Below are positions 1 through 10,248 of a stretch of DNA of 64,000 nucleotides, piece after piece (the first letter of the stretch is position 1; every line of letters begins with the position of its first letter). Made by a program: the position numbers and the translations under genes. The stretch is taken from assembly GCF_031143425.1 (NCBI RefSeq), contig NC_090445.1, forward strand, positions 816,742,317 to 816,806,316. The letters run 5' to 3'. This DNA comes from Pleurodeles waltl (lineage: Eukaryota; Chordata; Amphibia; Caudata; Salamandridae). The notes beneath the pieces were generated by a model. That model did no database searches. It was not told the origin of the DNA and was given only the letters and a program-made list of their open reading frames with translations.

Positions 1-961
1 TGACCTAGTGATCCCAACCTATGATTGGCCCTTAAGTATCAGAAAACCGCTGGATGGAAAATCTACGGCAAACAAGGGTCAGCCCTGATTAAGGTTCTGC
101 TGGATACCGGCAATTGCATGTTGTGCACAAATCAACACCATTAAAAATAAGCGCTGCTCATCCCTTAAGAATTCTATGAAAACAGGTCAGGAAAGATGCT
201 TTGCTTCAGTCAGTGCGGTTGTAGACAAAAACATCAGCCTTTCTCAGAGTTGAAAGAGAATGCCTTCTGGCTTATGTTCAATTTCTCATTAATTCCAAAT
301 ATTATAATAGTAGTGGCTTCAGGACTGTCACAAACACAGGATGGTGAACAAAATATGCAGAACCAGCAGCAGCTGCCGCAAATGTCAACGGGGATGGCGG
401 GGCAGCGGGGAATAGGACGGGGGTGGGTAAATATAAATAAAAATAAACATACCTGTCCTGACGTCACTGGCCGCCTCGCGCTCCTCTTCTGGTGGTGTCC
501 CAGCACTGCCTGAGACCCCAGCACAGGTTCCCCACGCAATTCTTGAGCTGCTCTCACACTACAATTAGCATGAGAACAGCATCAGGATTGGTCTGAGCCG
601 CTTGGTCTGCCACTCGGACACAGTGTTGGAGTCTGTGCAGTTTCTCCAAACCGGCTGTAAGACGGCCGGCCAAACTAACATGCGCACTTAAGTGTATTCC
701 TCTCTTCCTCCCCCTCTCCCATGGCCCAGCCCTTCTCCTCCCTTCACACGCTGGCTCAGCTGACCCAGCAGCTGAAAAAAAAAATGAAATTTCATTTTAT
801 TTTTCAGCTGCTGGCTATTAGCCAGTGGGGCAACAGTTCTCCGCCAATGAGGAGAATCCACTACTGTGCAGATCGTCATTGAAGGTAATTATAAGAAAAG
901 ATCCTGTCTTAGTGAATAATGAACCACAGAAGCAACTCAGAAGGCATGTTCGTAAAATATT
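1..961. other. Unassigned sequence, no gene seen
   Basis: No open frame here shows a recognisable domain or a believable exon structure. The short frames on both strands are of random length and composition. The only clear structure is a 46-bp palindrome, listed separately. The sequence may be decayed repeat or unique intergenic DNA; I cannot tell which. Confidence 0.5.
767..812. repeat. 46-bp palindrome without spacer
   Basis: Two 23-nt arms meet with no loop between positions 789 and 790 and differ at one position. The arms begin and end with AGCAGCTG/CAGCTGCT around an A-rich/T-rich core. It could extrude as a cruciform or mark the end of a small foldback element. No coding function is seen. 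Confidence 0.85.
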
Positions 962-979
962 TCAAATTTTAAGATGATG

Positions 980-1046
980 ATTGTGATTATTAATATTATT
1001 ATTATTGTTGTTAATAATAATAATGTTAATAATAGTAATAATAACC
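980..1046. repeat. ATT/AAT microsatellite
   Basis: Degenerate run of ATT then AAT trinucleotides in which the phase switches strand halfway, giving a weakly self-complementary A+T tract immediately before the GC-rich hairpin cluster. Confidence 0.85.
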
Positions 1047-1400
1047 CCTAGGGTGCCTTGGACGAGGTGATCTCGTCCAAGGCACCGGTTTCCGTGTGCC
1101 TTGGACGAGATCACCTCGTCCTGCACCCAGGAACTGGGGGGAGCGCTAGCGCTCCCCCCTTGCGCTTTCCACCCACCCCACCCCAAGGCAGGGATGGAAG
1201 GGGAAGCCCTTCCCCTTCCACCCCCGAACCCCCCGCCCCGTGATGTCAGCGCGCAATCGCTTTGCATTTCTCTTCCGATCACGTGGGGGAGGCCGAGAGA
1301 GGCTTCAAAGGGATGGAAAGTTATTTCTTTCCCTTTGAAGTCTCTCTCTGCATTTCAAAAGCCGGATTGCAAAGCAATCCGGCTTTTGAAACGCCCACTA
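1047..1400. repeat. Cluster of perfect hairpins
   Basis: At least five inverted repeats follow one another. They are 15-bp perfect arms at 1052-1066/1072-1086; a perfect 24-bp palindrome at 1136-1159; 10-bp arms at 1196-1205/1210-1219; 11-bp arms at 1303-1313/1330-1340; and 18-bp perfect arms at 1353-1370/1374-1391 with a 3-nt loop. A second copy of part of the first hairpin lies at 1097-1119. This looks like one non-coding foldback or MITE-like element leading into the tandem repeat that follows. Open frames crossing it are by-products of its base composition. Confidence 0.7.
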
Positions 1401-1435
1401 CACACCAGGGATTTTATTTTTTATTTTTTAAAGTG

Positions 1436-2535
1436 GCATAAGGGAGCGACCCCTTGGGCAAGGGTCGCTCCCAGCGGGGGCATTTTTTTGGAAGGCCTTT
1501 TGGGGGCATTTTTTTGGAAGGCCTTTTCTGCCCCCCCGGGGGCAGATCGGCCTATTATTAGGCCGAATCATCTAGGCACCAGGGATCTTTTTTTTGTTTT
1601 TTTCCTTTTTTTTTTGTTCTGTTTTTTTTGGACGTGGGGAGCGACCCCTTAGGCAAAGGTCGCTCCCCTATGGGGAAAATTATATTTAGGCCATTTCTGC
1701 CCCCTTTGGGGGCAGATTGGCCTATTTTTATGAGGCCAATATGCCCCCAAGGGGGACAGAAACCACTAGACAGCAGGGATTTTTTTTTTTTACGTCAATT
1801 TCACGCAAGGGGAGCGACCCCTTAGGCAAGGGTCGTTCCCCTGGGGGTCAAATTTATTTTAGGCCATTTCTGCCCCCCTGGGAGGCAGATCAGCCTATTT
1901 TGATTTGGCCGATCTGCCCCCAAGGGGGGCAGAAACCACTAGGCACCAGGGATTTTTTTTTTTTTAACAAGGGTCGCTCCCCTGGAGGGGAAAATTGTAT
2001 TTAGGCCAAAGGGGGCAGATCGCCTGATTTTTGCTACGCCAATCTGCCCCCAAGGGGGCAGAAACCACTAGGCACCGGGGATTTTCTTTTGGGCGCCAAT
2101 GTCACACAGGTGGAGCGACCCCGTGGGCAAGGGTCGCTCCTGGGTGGGGGGGGGGTTGGGGGGTGGGGTGCAAATTTATTTAAGGCCATTTCTGCCCTGG
2201 GGGCAGAAACCTCTAGGCGCAAGGGCAACTTTTTTTTGTGTGTTTTTTTTTGTTTGTTTGTTTTTTTAGAGATGGGGAGCGACCCATTAGGCAAGGGTCG
2301 CTCCCCTGATGGGCAAATTGTATTTAGATCATTTCTGCCCCCCTTGGGGGCAGATCGGCCGATTTTAGGTCAATCTGCCCTGAAGGGGGCAGAAACCACT
2401 AGGCACGGGGATTTTTTTTTTATTGCGCCAATGTCACGCAAGGGGAGCGACCCTGTAGGGAAGGGTCGCTCCAGGGGAGGGGGTGGGGGACAAATTTATT
2501 TTAGGCCATTTCTGCCCCCCTGGGGACGGCTGAGC
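1436..2535. repeat. Tandem repeat, ~160-200 bp unit, hairpin-rich
   Basis: About six units each begin with a self-complementary GGGAGCGACCCC...GGGTCGCTCCC module (near 1443, 1637, 1811, 2113, 2275 and 2445; a partial one near 1970). Each continues with a second self-complementary module of CTGCCCCC...GGGGGCAG type, an AGGCACCAGGGAT stretch and a T-rich run. Unit lengths differ because of internal deletions. It is non-coding; the 149-183 aa open frames through it have no domain and no splice context. Confidence 0.85.
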
Positions 2536-4194
2536 TAGAGGCCAAAATCCACAAGTAGGCACTTTGCAAAAAACACCTCTGTTTTCTGTGAAAAAATGTG
2601 AACACGTTGTGTTTTAGGCCATTTCCTTTGGTGGACGCTAGGCCTACCCACACAAGTGAAGTACCGTTTTTATCGGGAGACTTGGGGGAAAGCTGGGTGG
2701 AAGGAAATTTGTGGCTCCTCTCAGATTCCAGAACTTTCTGTCACGGAAATAAGAGGAAAAAGTGTTTTTTGGCCAAATTTTGAGGTTTGCAAAGGATTCT
2801 GGGTATCAGAACCCGGTCAGAGCCCCACAAGTCACCCCATCTCGGATTCCCCTAGGTTTCTAGTTTTCAAAAATGCACTGGTTTGCTAGGTTTCCGGCTG
2901 AGCTAGAGGCCAAAATCCACAGGTAGGCACTGTTTTCTGGGAAAAAATGTGATATGTCCACATTGTGTTTTGGGGCATTTCCTTTCGTGGGCGCTGGGCC
3001 TAGCCACACAAGTGAGGTATCATTTTTTTCGGGAGACTTGGGGGAACGCTGGGTGGAAGGAAATTTGTGGCTCCTCTCCGATTCCAGAACTTTCTGTCAC
3101 CGAAAAGTGAGGAAAACATGTTTTTTTAGCCAAATTTTGAGGTTTGCAAAGGATTCTGGGTAACAGAACCTGGTCGGAGCCCCATAAGTCACCCCATCTT
3201 GGATCCCCTAGGTCTCTAGTTTTAAAAAATGCACAGGTTTGGTAGGTTTCCCTAGGTGCCGGCTGAGCTAGAAGCCAAAATCTACAGGTAGGCACTTTGT
3301 AAAAAACACCTCTGTTTTCTTTCAAAAAATTTGATGTGTCCACGTTGTGTTTTGGGGCCTTTCCTGTCACGGGCGCTAGGCCTACCCACACAAGTGAGGT
3401 ATCATTTCTATCGGGAGACTTGGGGGAATGCTGGGGGGAAGGAAATTTGTGGCTCCTCTCAGATTCCAGAACTTTCTGTCACCGAAATGTGAGGAAAACG
3501 TGTTTTTTTAGCCATATTTTGAGGTTTGCAAAGGATTCTGGGTAACAGAACCTGGTCAGAGCCCCACAAGTCACCCCATCTTGGATCCCCTAGGTCTCTA
3601 GTTTTCAAAAATGCACAGGTTTGGTAGTTTTCCCTAGGTGCCGGCTGAGCTAGAGGCCAAATTCTACAGGTAGGCACTTTGCAAAAAACACCTCTGTTTT
3701 CTTTCAAAAAATTTGATGTGTCCACGTTGTGTTTTGGGGCATTTCCTGTCACGGGCGCTAGGCCTACTCACACAAGTGAGGTATCATTTTTATTGGGAGA
3801 CTTGGGGGAATGCTGGGTGGAAGGAAATTTGTGGCTCCTCTCAGATTCCAGAACTTTCTGTCACCTTAATGTGAGGAAAACTTGTTTTTTTAGCTAAATT
3901 TTGAGGTTTGCAAAGGATTCTGGGTAACTGAACCTGGTCAGACCCCCACAAGTCACCCCATCTTGGATTCCCCTAGGTCTCTAGTTTTCAAAAATGCACA
4001 GGTTTGGTAGGTTTCCCTAGGTGCCGGCTGAGCCAGCGGCCAAAATCTACAGGTAGGCTCTTTGCAAAACAAACCTCTGTTTTCTGTCAAAAAATGTGAT
4101 GTGTCCACGTTTTGTTTTGGGGCATTTCCTGTCGTGGGCGCTAGGCCTACCCACACAAGTGAGGTATCATTTTTATTGGGAGACTTGGGGGAAC
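2526..4194. repeat. Tandem repeat, ~380 bp unit
   Basis: Four full units and one partial unit start with GGCTGAGCTAG or a close variant near 2526, 2896, 3261, 3643 and 4026, giving spacings of about 370, 365, 382 and 383 bp. Neighbouring units are highly alike over their whole length. The last unit breaks off in the middle at about 4194, where unrelated A+T-rich DNA begins. A repeat of this kind may be tandem amplification inside a larger transposon, but no transposase is seen. Confidence 0.9.
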
Positions 4195-5011
4195 ATAGAA
4201 TAGCAAAACAAGTGTTATTGCCCCTTGTCTTTCTCTACATTTTTTCTTTCCAAATATAAGAGAGTGTGTAAAAAAGACGTCTATTTGAGAAATGCCCTGT
4301 AATTCACATGCTAGTATGGTCACCCTGGAATTCAGAGATGTGCAAATAACCACTGCTCCTCAACACCTTATCGTGTGCCCATTAAAACAAATTGCTGTTT
4401 TTTTCACCTGAATTTCAATATTTTTCTTTTTCAGTTGTTATTTTCTGTAGGAAACCCTTGTAGGATCTACACAAATTACCTCTTGCTGAATTCAGAATTT
4501 TGTCTACTTTTCAGAAATGTTTAGGTTTCTGGGATCCAGCATTGGTTTCATGCCCATTTCTGTCACTGACTGGAAGGAGGCTGAAAGCACAATTTTTTTT
4601 AAAAATGGGGTATGTCCCAGTAAAATGCCAAATTTGTGTTGAAAAATTGGGTTTTCTGATTCAAGTCTGAATGTTCCTGAAAGCTGGGAAGCTGGTGATT
4701 TTAGCACCGTAAACCCTTTGTTAATGCCATTTTCAGGGAAAAAAACACAAGCCTTCTTCTGCAGCCACTTTTTCAATTTTTTTGAAAAAAACAAAATTTT
4801 CACTGTATTTTGGCTAATTTCTTGGTCTCCTTCAGGGGAACCCACAAAGTCTGGGTACCTCCAGAATACCTAGGATGTTGGAAAACAAGGACGCAAATTT
4901 GGCTTGGCTAGCTTATGTGGACAAAAAGTTATGAGGGCCTAAGCGCGAACTGCCCCAAATAGCCAAAAAAAGGCTTGGCACAGGAGGGTGAAAAGGCCTG
5001 GCAGCAAAGGG

Positions 5012-5046
5012 GATAATAATGATAATAATAATAATAATATTAACAT
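5012..5046. repeat. AAT microsatellite
   Basis: Short run of ATA/AAT trinucleotides. Confidence 0.85.
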
Positions 5047-5160
5047 AACAGAGTATTTTTCCCACAGGGGCTCCCGTGACACCACAGGCAATGACAGTGA
5101 AGAGCAATAATCTCACTGGAAACAGCAAAGTGTAAAGTTCCCCTTCATAGATTGCTACCA

Positions 5161-5292
5161 TGTCTAATTCTTTACTGCTGTTGTTATCATTGCTACTAAT
5201 ATTATTATCAGTAGTAGTAGTAGTAGTAGTAGTAGCATTAGTAGTAGTAGTATCAGTATTGTGATTATTATTATCAAAATTATTATTATACA
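5161..5292. repeat. TAG/ATT trinucleotide repeat tract
   Basis: Roughly a dozen TAG units in the middle, flanked by ATT-type triplets. On the opposite strand it reads as poly-Thr/Asn or poly-Ile/Leu, which is not a protein. Confidence 0.85.
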
Positions 5293-5429
5293 TGTTTGAT
5301 GGGGCTGAAGGAGCCTGCCTTCTGATTTGCTCCTGTTCCTATGCACAACCCCAAAATTTTAATTATGTATTACACTATGGATGTTTGGGTTCTTTGTAAA
5401 GATTTGAAGAGTTCCCATTCCAAATGTTT

Positions 5430-7161
5430 GTGCAGAGAAAGCTCTGCCCCTTAACTGAATTGTCTTTATAAAGGGAATTCTGAGTGTGAGAAAGTCATCC
5501 TTTTTGGGCTGATGTTGGTGGTTACTGACTATGAATGTACCCTTTCCCCTGCTAACCTGGCCCAGGATCAGTACTCTGTTTAAAAAGTATATGGTAATTG
5601 GTGTAATTACAGTTGGTCCAGACAGCCTACCTGTAAGTCCCTGGTATGTAGTTGGGCAGGTAGGTTTAGAGACCCCAGTGGATTTAATACACTTAAGTAT
5701 TGACTGCTGTGGTGTCTGCTTTCATTTTAAAGCCAGTCCTGCCATCCAGGCTGCTTTTAAAACAAAACTATGTCCGAATTCGACTTTGGAATTAAAAGTA
5801 CTCAAAACATATAAAACTACATTTTAGTAACATATGTCACTTCTAAGGTCTGTCCTAAGTGTCTCAAGGGTAGGGTGCCTTGTAGATAAAAGCAGGGACA
5901 TTATAAAATAAGTTGTATATGTTTTATATGCTCTGGTGAGGGGGAAAACTACCCATTTCATGTTTCACATTGTAGCACTGCTAGCTCTGGATGCTAAAAT
6001 GAGAAGGCTTTATCAAACTTTATTAAACTCTAATATTTGACAGGAATGAGCTAGAACAATGATTGAAAGTATCAGATAATAGTTGCAATAGATCCAACAA
6101 CTTGTCAAGGTTCAATTTATTATAACTATTACAAGAAAGGAGTTTTAGAACTGCTTTCCTAAAGTTAACTAAAAACAGCCCTATAGCAGCCTTCCCTGTT
6201 TGGCCATCCTTTGACAGACTGACCCAACCTGCTCCGATTAGGTGTGAAGTGGCCTGGGCTGAGACAAAGAGACCATCTGGTGAGAGGAGATCTTCTGCTG
6301 CAAGATGCCAGGACAGGAAGAGGGCTGGGTAAACTGATCTTAAAAGGGAGAAAGTTAGATATTACTGGAACCATGACCCAGCCTCACTTCTTGCACCTCC
6401 AGCCAGATGGAAGCCCTGTAATTGAATTAGGAGAGGGACTAGAAGGGAATTGTGTGGGCACGTTAGCCACATTTGTGGTTGGGTTCAGCCAGACCTGAAC
6501 CCAAATAAAAAGTGCATTCTGGGACAGAAATATGCCACACTTTCTAAGAAGTAGTAATCACAGAGGGTGGTAACTGAAACCCCATTGGTTGGGGGTGCTC
6601 CCCTCTATGCCAGCCCAGAATGAGAAATACATGTGGAAGAGCTGCACAGCACCTCAGATCCCTGCCTGGAAATATCAAGAGGAGAAGATCTGTTCTGCTG
6701 AACCCCTGGTCCTCACCCCGAGAGGACTGCACTCATAAGGACTGCACCTGTGGCACACCTTGGGAAAGACTTTGCCTGGCTTCAAAAGGATTGAGGATTG
6801 AATTTCCTAAAAGCAACAGGTACAAAAGTGCTCAAGAAGTCACCTTCATCAACTCCATCAAGACAAGCGCAGCTGACCAGCTTTACCTGGACTTTAAAGG
6901 ATTTGACCGGATGCATTGTGCAAATTGTTGTCCTGGATTCTCCAAGAGGCAATTCAGAGCTTCTGGACCCTTGAATGGTGTTGTGGACCCTCAAAGTCCC
7001 ACACAAGACCTTCTGGAAGAAGATCCAGAAGTCTGGAAACATTTGGACAATGTTTGTCAAAAAGGTCTATAAGTTTACTGTCCACTACGATGAGAGTGAA
7101 GCCGGCAGTGTTGCACCGCAACTCAGTCTGAAATTTGCCCCGCAGAAGCTCCAGAGCTCTT
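5430..7161. repeat. Interspersed newt-type repeat, left part
   Basis: This stretch resembles, from memory, an abundant long interspersed repeat seen in newt transcripts (for example the segment near 5710-5880 with the CCATCCAGGCTGC motif). I could not check this by alignment. It is interrupted at 7161 by the Ty3/Gypsy insertion and appears to resume at 26847. A 150-codon frame at 6620-7072 has no recognisable domain, and I do not call it a gene. Confidence 0.45.
7157..7161. repeat. Target-site duplication CTCTT, left
   Basis: CTCTT stands directly before the TG that opens the 5' LTR, and CTCTT also follows the CA that closes the 3' LTR at 26842-26846. Five base pairs is the usual duplication made by Ty3/Gypsy integrases. 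Confidence 0.9.
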
Positions 7162-7447
7162 TGTCAACATCAGGGCAGTGCGCGCTCTACGGGCGACCAG
7201 AATGCAAAAACCTAAGGATTTCAAGCTAACATAATTTATGCATTGTGCTGATATAATGTTGTTTAACCCTTTGCATTGCAGAGTTTCATCCTGAAGACTT
7301 ATATTCAGCATGCATTTAAATACTGTTCATTTGCAATGTATTGCTTCAGGCTTTCAGAGTGTGTCAGGATGTGGTCATTTTCCAGGGCCTTCTAGAAGCT
7401 TTCCCTGCAGCATGCCTGGGTGTGGTTTGTGGGCTGGGCCAAAACTC

Positions 7448-7455
7448 TATAAAAG
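7448..7455 (+). promoter_or_regulatory. LTR TATA box, 5' copy
   Basis: TATAAAAG lies in a conserved stretch of the LTR and is repeated at the same relative place in the 3' LTR (24811). It is the likely core promoter of the retrotransposon, with U3 to its left. Confidence 0.7.
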
Positions 7456-7737
7456 GGAGCCAGCCCAGCTCCACATACTCACTATTCAGAGGTCCCAGTG
7501 CAGAGCAGCAGCAACTTCCTGAGCTCCTGTTCCGGAGGCCTACTTGGCTTTTCCAGACCTTGCCCTTTCATTGTGCTTGGTGATTCTTGATCAGGCCGGT
7601 GAGACGGAGGTCGGGCTGGACCCCCGACCCCGTTCTCGATAGGAGTTCGAGTTCTTGGGCCTAATTATCTTTATAAAATCTTTTGATTCTTGTGTGTGTG
7701 AAAGTGCGCTTGATGTTTATTGGGAATTCACATGCTT

Positions 7738-7960
7738 ACATTCGAATCGGCTAAACGTGCGATTCTTTACTCGTGTTAAATTCATGTTATTCATTGTGCG
7801 TTACCCTTTCAGGCATTCATATGGTGACATTCGAATCGGCAAGACGCGCAATTCTCTTCCTCGTGTTTTAACCCTTGATATTCATTTTTGGCATTTGCAT
7901 GGTGGCCTTCGAATCGGCGATTCATTCCTGTGAGTAATTCATGCAGTTCATTGAAAGTAT
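7738..7960 (+). repeat. 90-bp LTR repeat, about three units
   Basis: CATTCGAATCGGC-type motifs recur about 90 bp apart, the last unit being shortened. The homologous segment of the 3' LTR has about fourteen units. It lies downstream of the TATA box, so it is in the transcribed R/U5 part. Confidence 0.8.
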
Positions 7961-8084
7961 ACAATGTGCACAATTCATGTTGCCTACAGTTTTTTGAGAG
8001 AACAAAATGATAGAGTTCTAGATGTGATGTAGAGTGTATATACTAATGTTTTTTCTTTCCTTGATCCTCATGCAAAAGATAATG

Positions 8085-8713
8085 AGGGTGATTCTGACCC
8101 CAGCGGTCAAGGACCGCCGGGGCCGGGGTCGGCGGGAGCACCGCCAACAGGCTGGCGGTGCTCCGCAGGGCATTCTGACCGCGGCGGTATGGCCGCGGTC
8201 AGAACAGGAAAACCGGCTGTGTCCCGCCGGTTTTCCGCTGCCCTGCTGAATCCTCCATGGCGGCGCAGCTTGCTGCGCCGCCATGGGGATTCCGACCCCC
8301 TCACCGCCATCCTGTTCCTGGCGGTTTCGACCGCCAGGAACAGGATGGCGGTGAGGGGTGTCGTGGGGCCCCTGGGGGCCTCTGCAGTGCCCATGCCAAT
8401 GGCATGGGCACTGCAGGGGCCCCCGTAAGAGGGCCCCACTTTGAATTTCAGTGTCTGCTTAGCAGACACTGAAATTCGCGACGGGTGCTACTGCACCCGT
8501 CGCACCCTTCCCACTCCGCCGGCTCCATTCGGAGCCGGCTTCCTCGTGGGAAGGGGTTTCCCGCTGAGCTGGCGGGCGGCCTTCTGGCGGTCGCCCGCCA
8601 GCCCAGCGGGAAACACAGAATAACCGCGGCGGTCTTCTGACCGCGTAGCGGTATTCTGTTGGGGGAACTATGGCGGGCGGCCTCCGCCGCCCGTCAAAGT
8701 TGGAATGACCCCC
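8085..8713. mobile_element. Hairpin-array MITE inserted in the 5' LTR
   Basis: This 629-bp insertion is absent from the 3' LTR, is flanked by AATG on both sides (8081-8084, 8714-8717) and has imperfect inverted ends (AGGGTGATTC against GGGGGTCATTC). Almost the whole body consists of about thirteen consecutive inverted repeats. The longest have 29-bp perfect arms at 8297-8325/8330-8358 and 15-bp arms at 8255-8269/8272-8286. Others have 9-16 bp arms. Recurrent GGCGGT/ACCGCC motifs and the CATTC-type ends resemble the Harbinger termini in this window, so it may be a non-autonomous Harbinger relative. The duplication could be 3 bp (ATG) or 4 bp. It has no coding capacity. Confidence 0.8.
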
Positions 8714-9112
8714 AATGTTTTGAATCTGAACATTGCATTTAACCATTCCTTGTTTCCTCTCAGATATCCAGTAATATTGAAACCTAGTAGTTTTAAGTTC
8801 ATTCATAGGCTGTCTATGATTTCAGAATGACAATGCTTAGAGTTATAATCTAGTATTGATTCATATGATATAATCTTGATATTGTGTGTTTTAATCTTTT
8901 GCTTCCTACAGGTCTCCTTCCCAGCTGTTCCCTTCCTAATCCCCTTTTCCCCACTTGGACTCTCTTAGACTCTGTGATAATTCTAATCAGAGTATTGGAG
9001 CTGTCTTGTGGTGGAAGTGTTGGGAACGTGCACAGACCCCGAGGATCTGGTGACTCTGACAGAATAGTGAGCCCACGAATTATTATCCTCCTGGTTTCTG
9101 TATGTTCTCAGC

Positions 9113-9648
9113 ATGGCCACACTGGACGAGTTAGTCAAGGCTATCTCTCATCCCCAAGCCGAGGTGGTATCATCAAAATATTTGGCATCTAGCCTAGCTG
9201 AGAGAGTGAGTCAGTTACAGGATAAGGTAGAGAAGAAGGAACAACATCCTACAGGTGAGTCTTGGGCAGGTCCTTCTTCTCAAACTTCTGGAGGTAATCC
9301 GACAAACAGTTCCCTCAATGTCACTTCAGCCATTCCTTTAGCTCCCCCCGAACGTTTCTCAGGCGACCCCTTGAAAGCGCAATCTTTCCTGGTTCAAGTG
9401 GAACTACACTTTACCTGCAGACCACAGACTTTCCCTGATGCCCAGTCCAAAGTAGCTTTCTTGTTATCATATCTGTCTGGAGATGCAGCTACCTGGGCTA
9501 TTCCTCTTGTGCGTAAAGATAGTCTAGTCCTCTGTTGTACAACTGGAGAAATTTTGTTCGAGAGCTTGAGCGAGTTTTTGATCGTAGAACTGTAACACTG
9601 TCAGCAGATTATGAATTATTAGACTTACGCCAAGGGAATCAGGACTTA
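9113..9648 (+). pseudogene. Gypsy Gag, N-terminal fragment
   Basis: The ATG is 52 nt after the 5' LTR. The translation has a helical, Gln/Glu-rich start, a Ser/Thr-rich linker, and then the start of a Retrotrans_gag capsid domain (PPERFSGDP, with a later LLSYLSGDAATWA). A one-base frameshift near 9534 moves the frame; the next frame continues with ELERVFDRR and DLRQGNQDL. The reading ends at 9648, where the Harbinger terminus begins. The C-terminal half of the capsid domain and any zinc knuckle are missing. Family assignment is firm; function is lost. Confidence 0.85.
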
Positions 9649-10248
9649 GGCCCTCATTATGACATTGGCAGTAAATGCCGCTTACCGCTGTGCAGGAGAC
9701 CGCCACCACACCGCCGCAGCCACGGCATTCCGCCGCAGCTATTATGACCCACAGTTCGGAATCCGCCAAAAGTCAGACACCCACACAAGTCCGCCACACC
9801 AAAGGTCAGTGATAAACTGGCGAAAACAAAACCTCCACCGTCACGCCAACAGAAATACACCCACACTACCACGACACACGAATCCACGCGGCGGTCTTTC
9901 AACCGCGGAATTCAATCGGCGGTACACACCACCGCGCTCAAAATACACACACTCTTACAAAACACTGCCACATTGGACAATTCCAAATACACACACCTGA
10001 TACACATACACACACCACTCCCTCACACTCAATACAATATAAAACACACACCCACATCACCCACAAACCCTTACGACAACCAATCACGAATGAAAGCAAG
10101 AGAGAGACACCACCATCAACAACAAGAGAATCCACAGGCACACAACACCATCACCCACAGAACTTCCACGCACCTCAGACAACACCCCACGACATATCAG
10201 CACACTTATCACCACACACACCACCCCACACATCACCTACACCACCCC
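9649..10248. repeat. Left terminus and subterminal region of A
   Basis: The terminal inverted repeat starts GGCCCTCATTATGACATT. It is followed by many CCGCC/GGCGG motifs to about 9930 and then a CA-rich stretch up to the Myb1 start. In Harbinger elements the subterminal motifs are where the Myb-like partner and transposase bind; here that role is inferred. The stretch corresponds to 23536-24123 in the other arm. Confidence 0.75.

Larger units (their letters stand above)
4195..5429. other. Unassigned A+T-rich sequence with trinucleotide repeats
   Basis: No gene is supported. It starts at the broken edge of the 380-bp array and may be the flank of the element that carries the array. Minus-strand frames rich in Asn/Thr or Ile/Leu between 4913 and 5346 are translations of trinucleotide repeats. 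Confidence 0.5.
7162..9061 (+). repeat. 5' LTR of the Gypsy element
   Basis: It begins TGTCAACATC and ends TCTGACA, matching the 3' LTR at both ends and through most of its length. It carries two differences from the 3' LTR: a 629-bp hairpin-rich insertion, and only about three of the 90-bp internal units against about fourteen. Without the insertion it is about 1.27 kb. Confidence 0.93.

Noticed and set aside
1101..2538. Several 65-183 codon frames in the GC-rich tandem region
   Set aside because: No domain, frames shift from unit to unit, low-complexity Pro/Gly/Phe content.
4913..5346. Asn/Thr and Ile/Leu homopolymer-like proteins
   Set aside because: Translations of TAG/ATT trinucleotide repeats.
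6620..7072. 150-codon frame just before the 5' LTR
   Set aside because: No recognisable domain or splice context, and it lies in a likely interspersed repeat.
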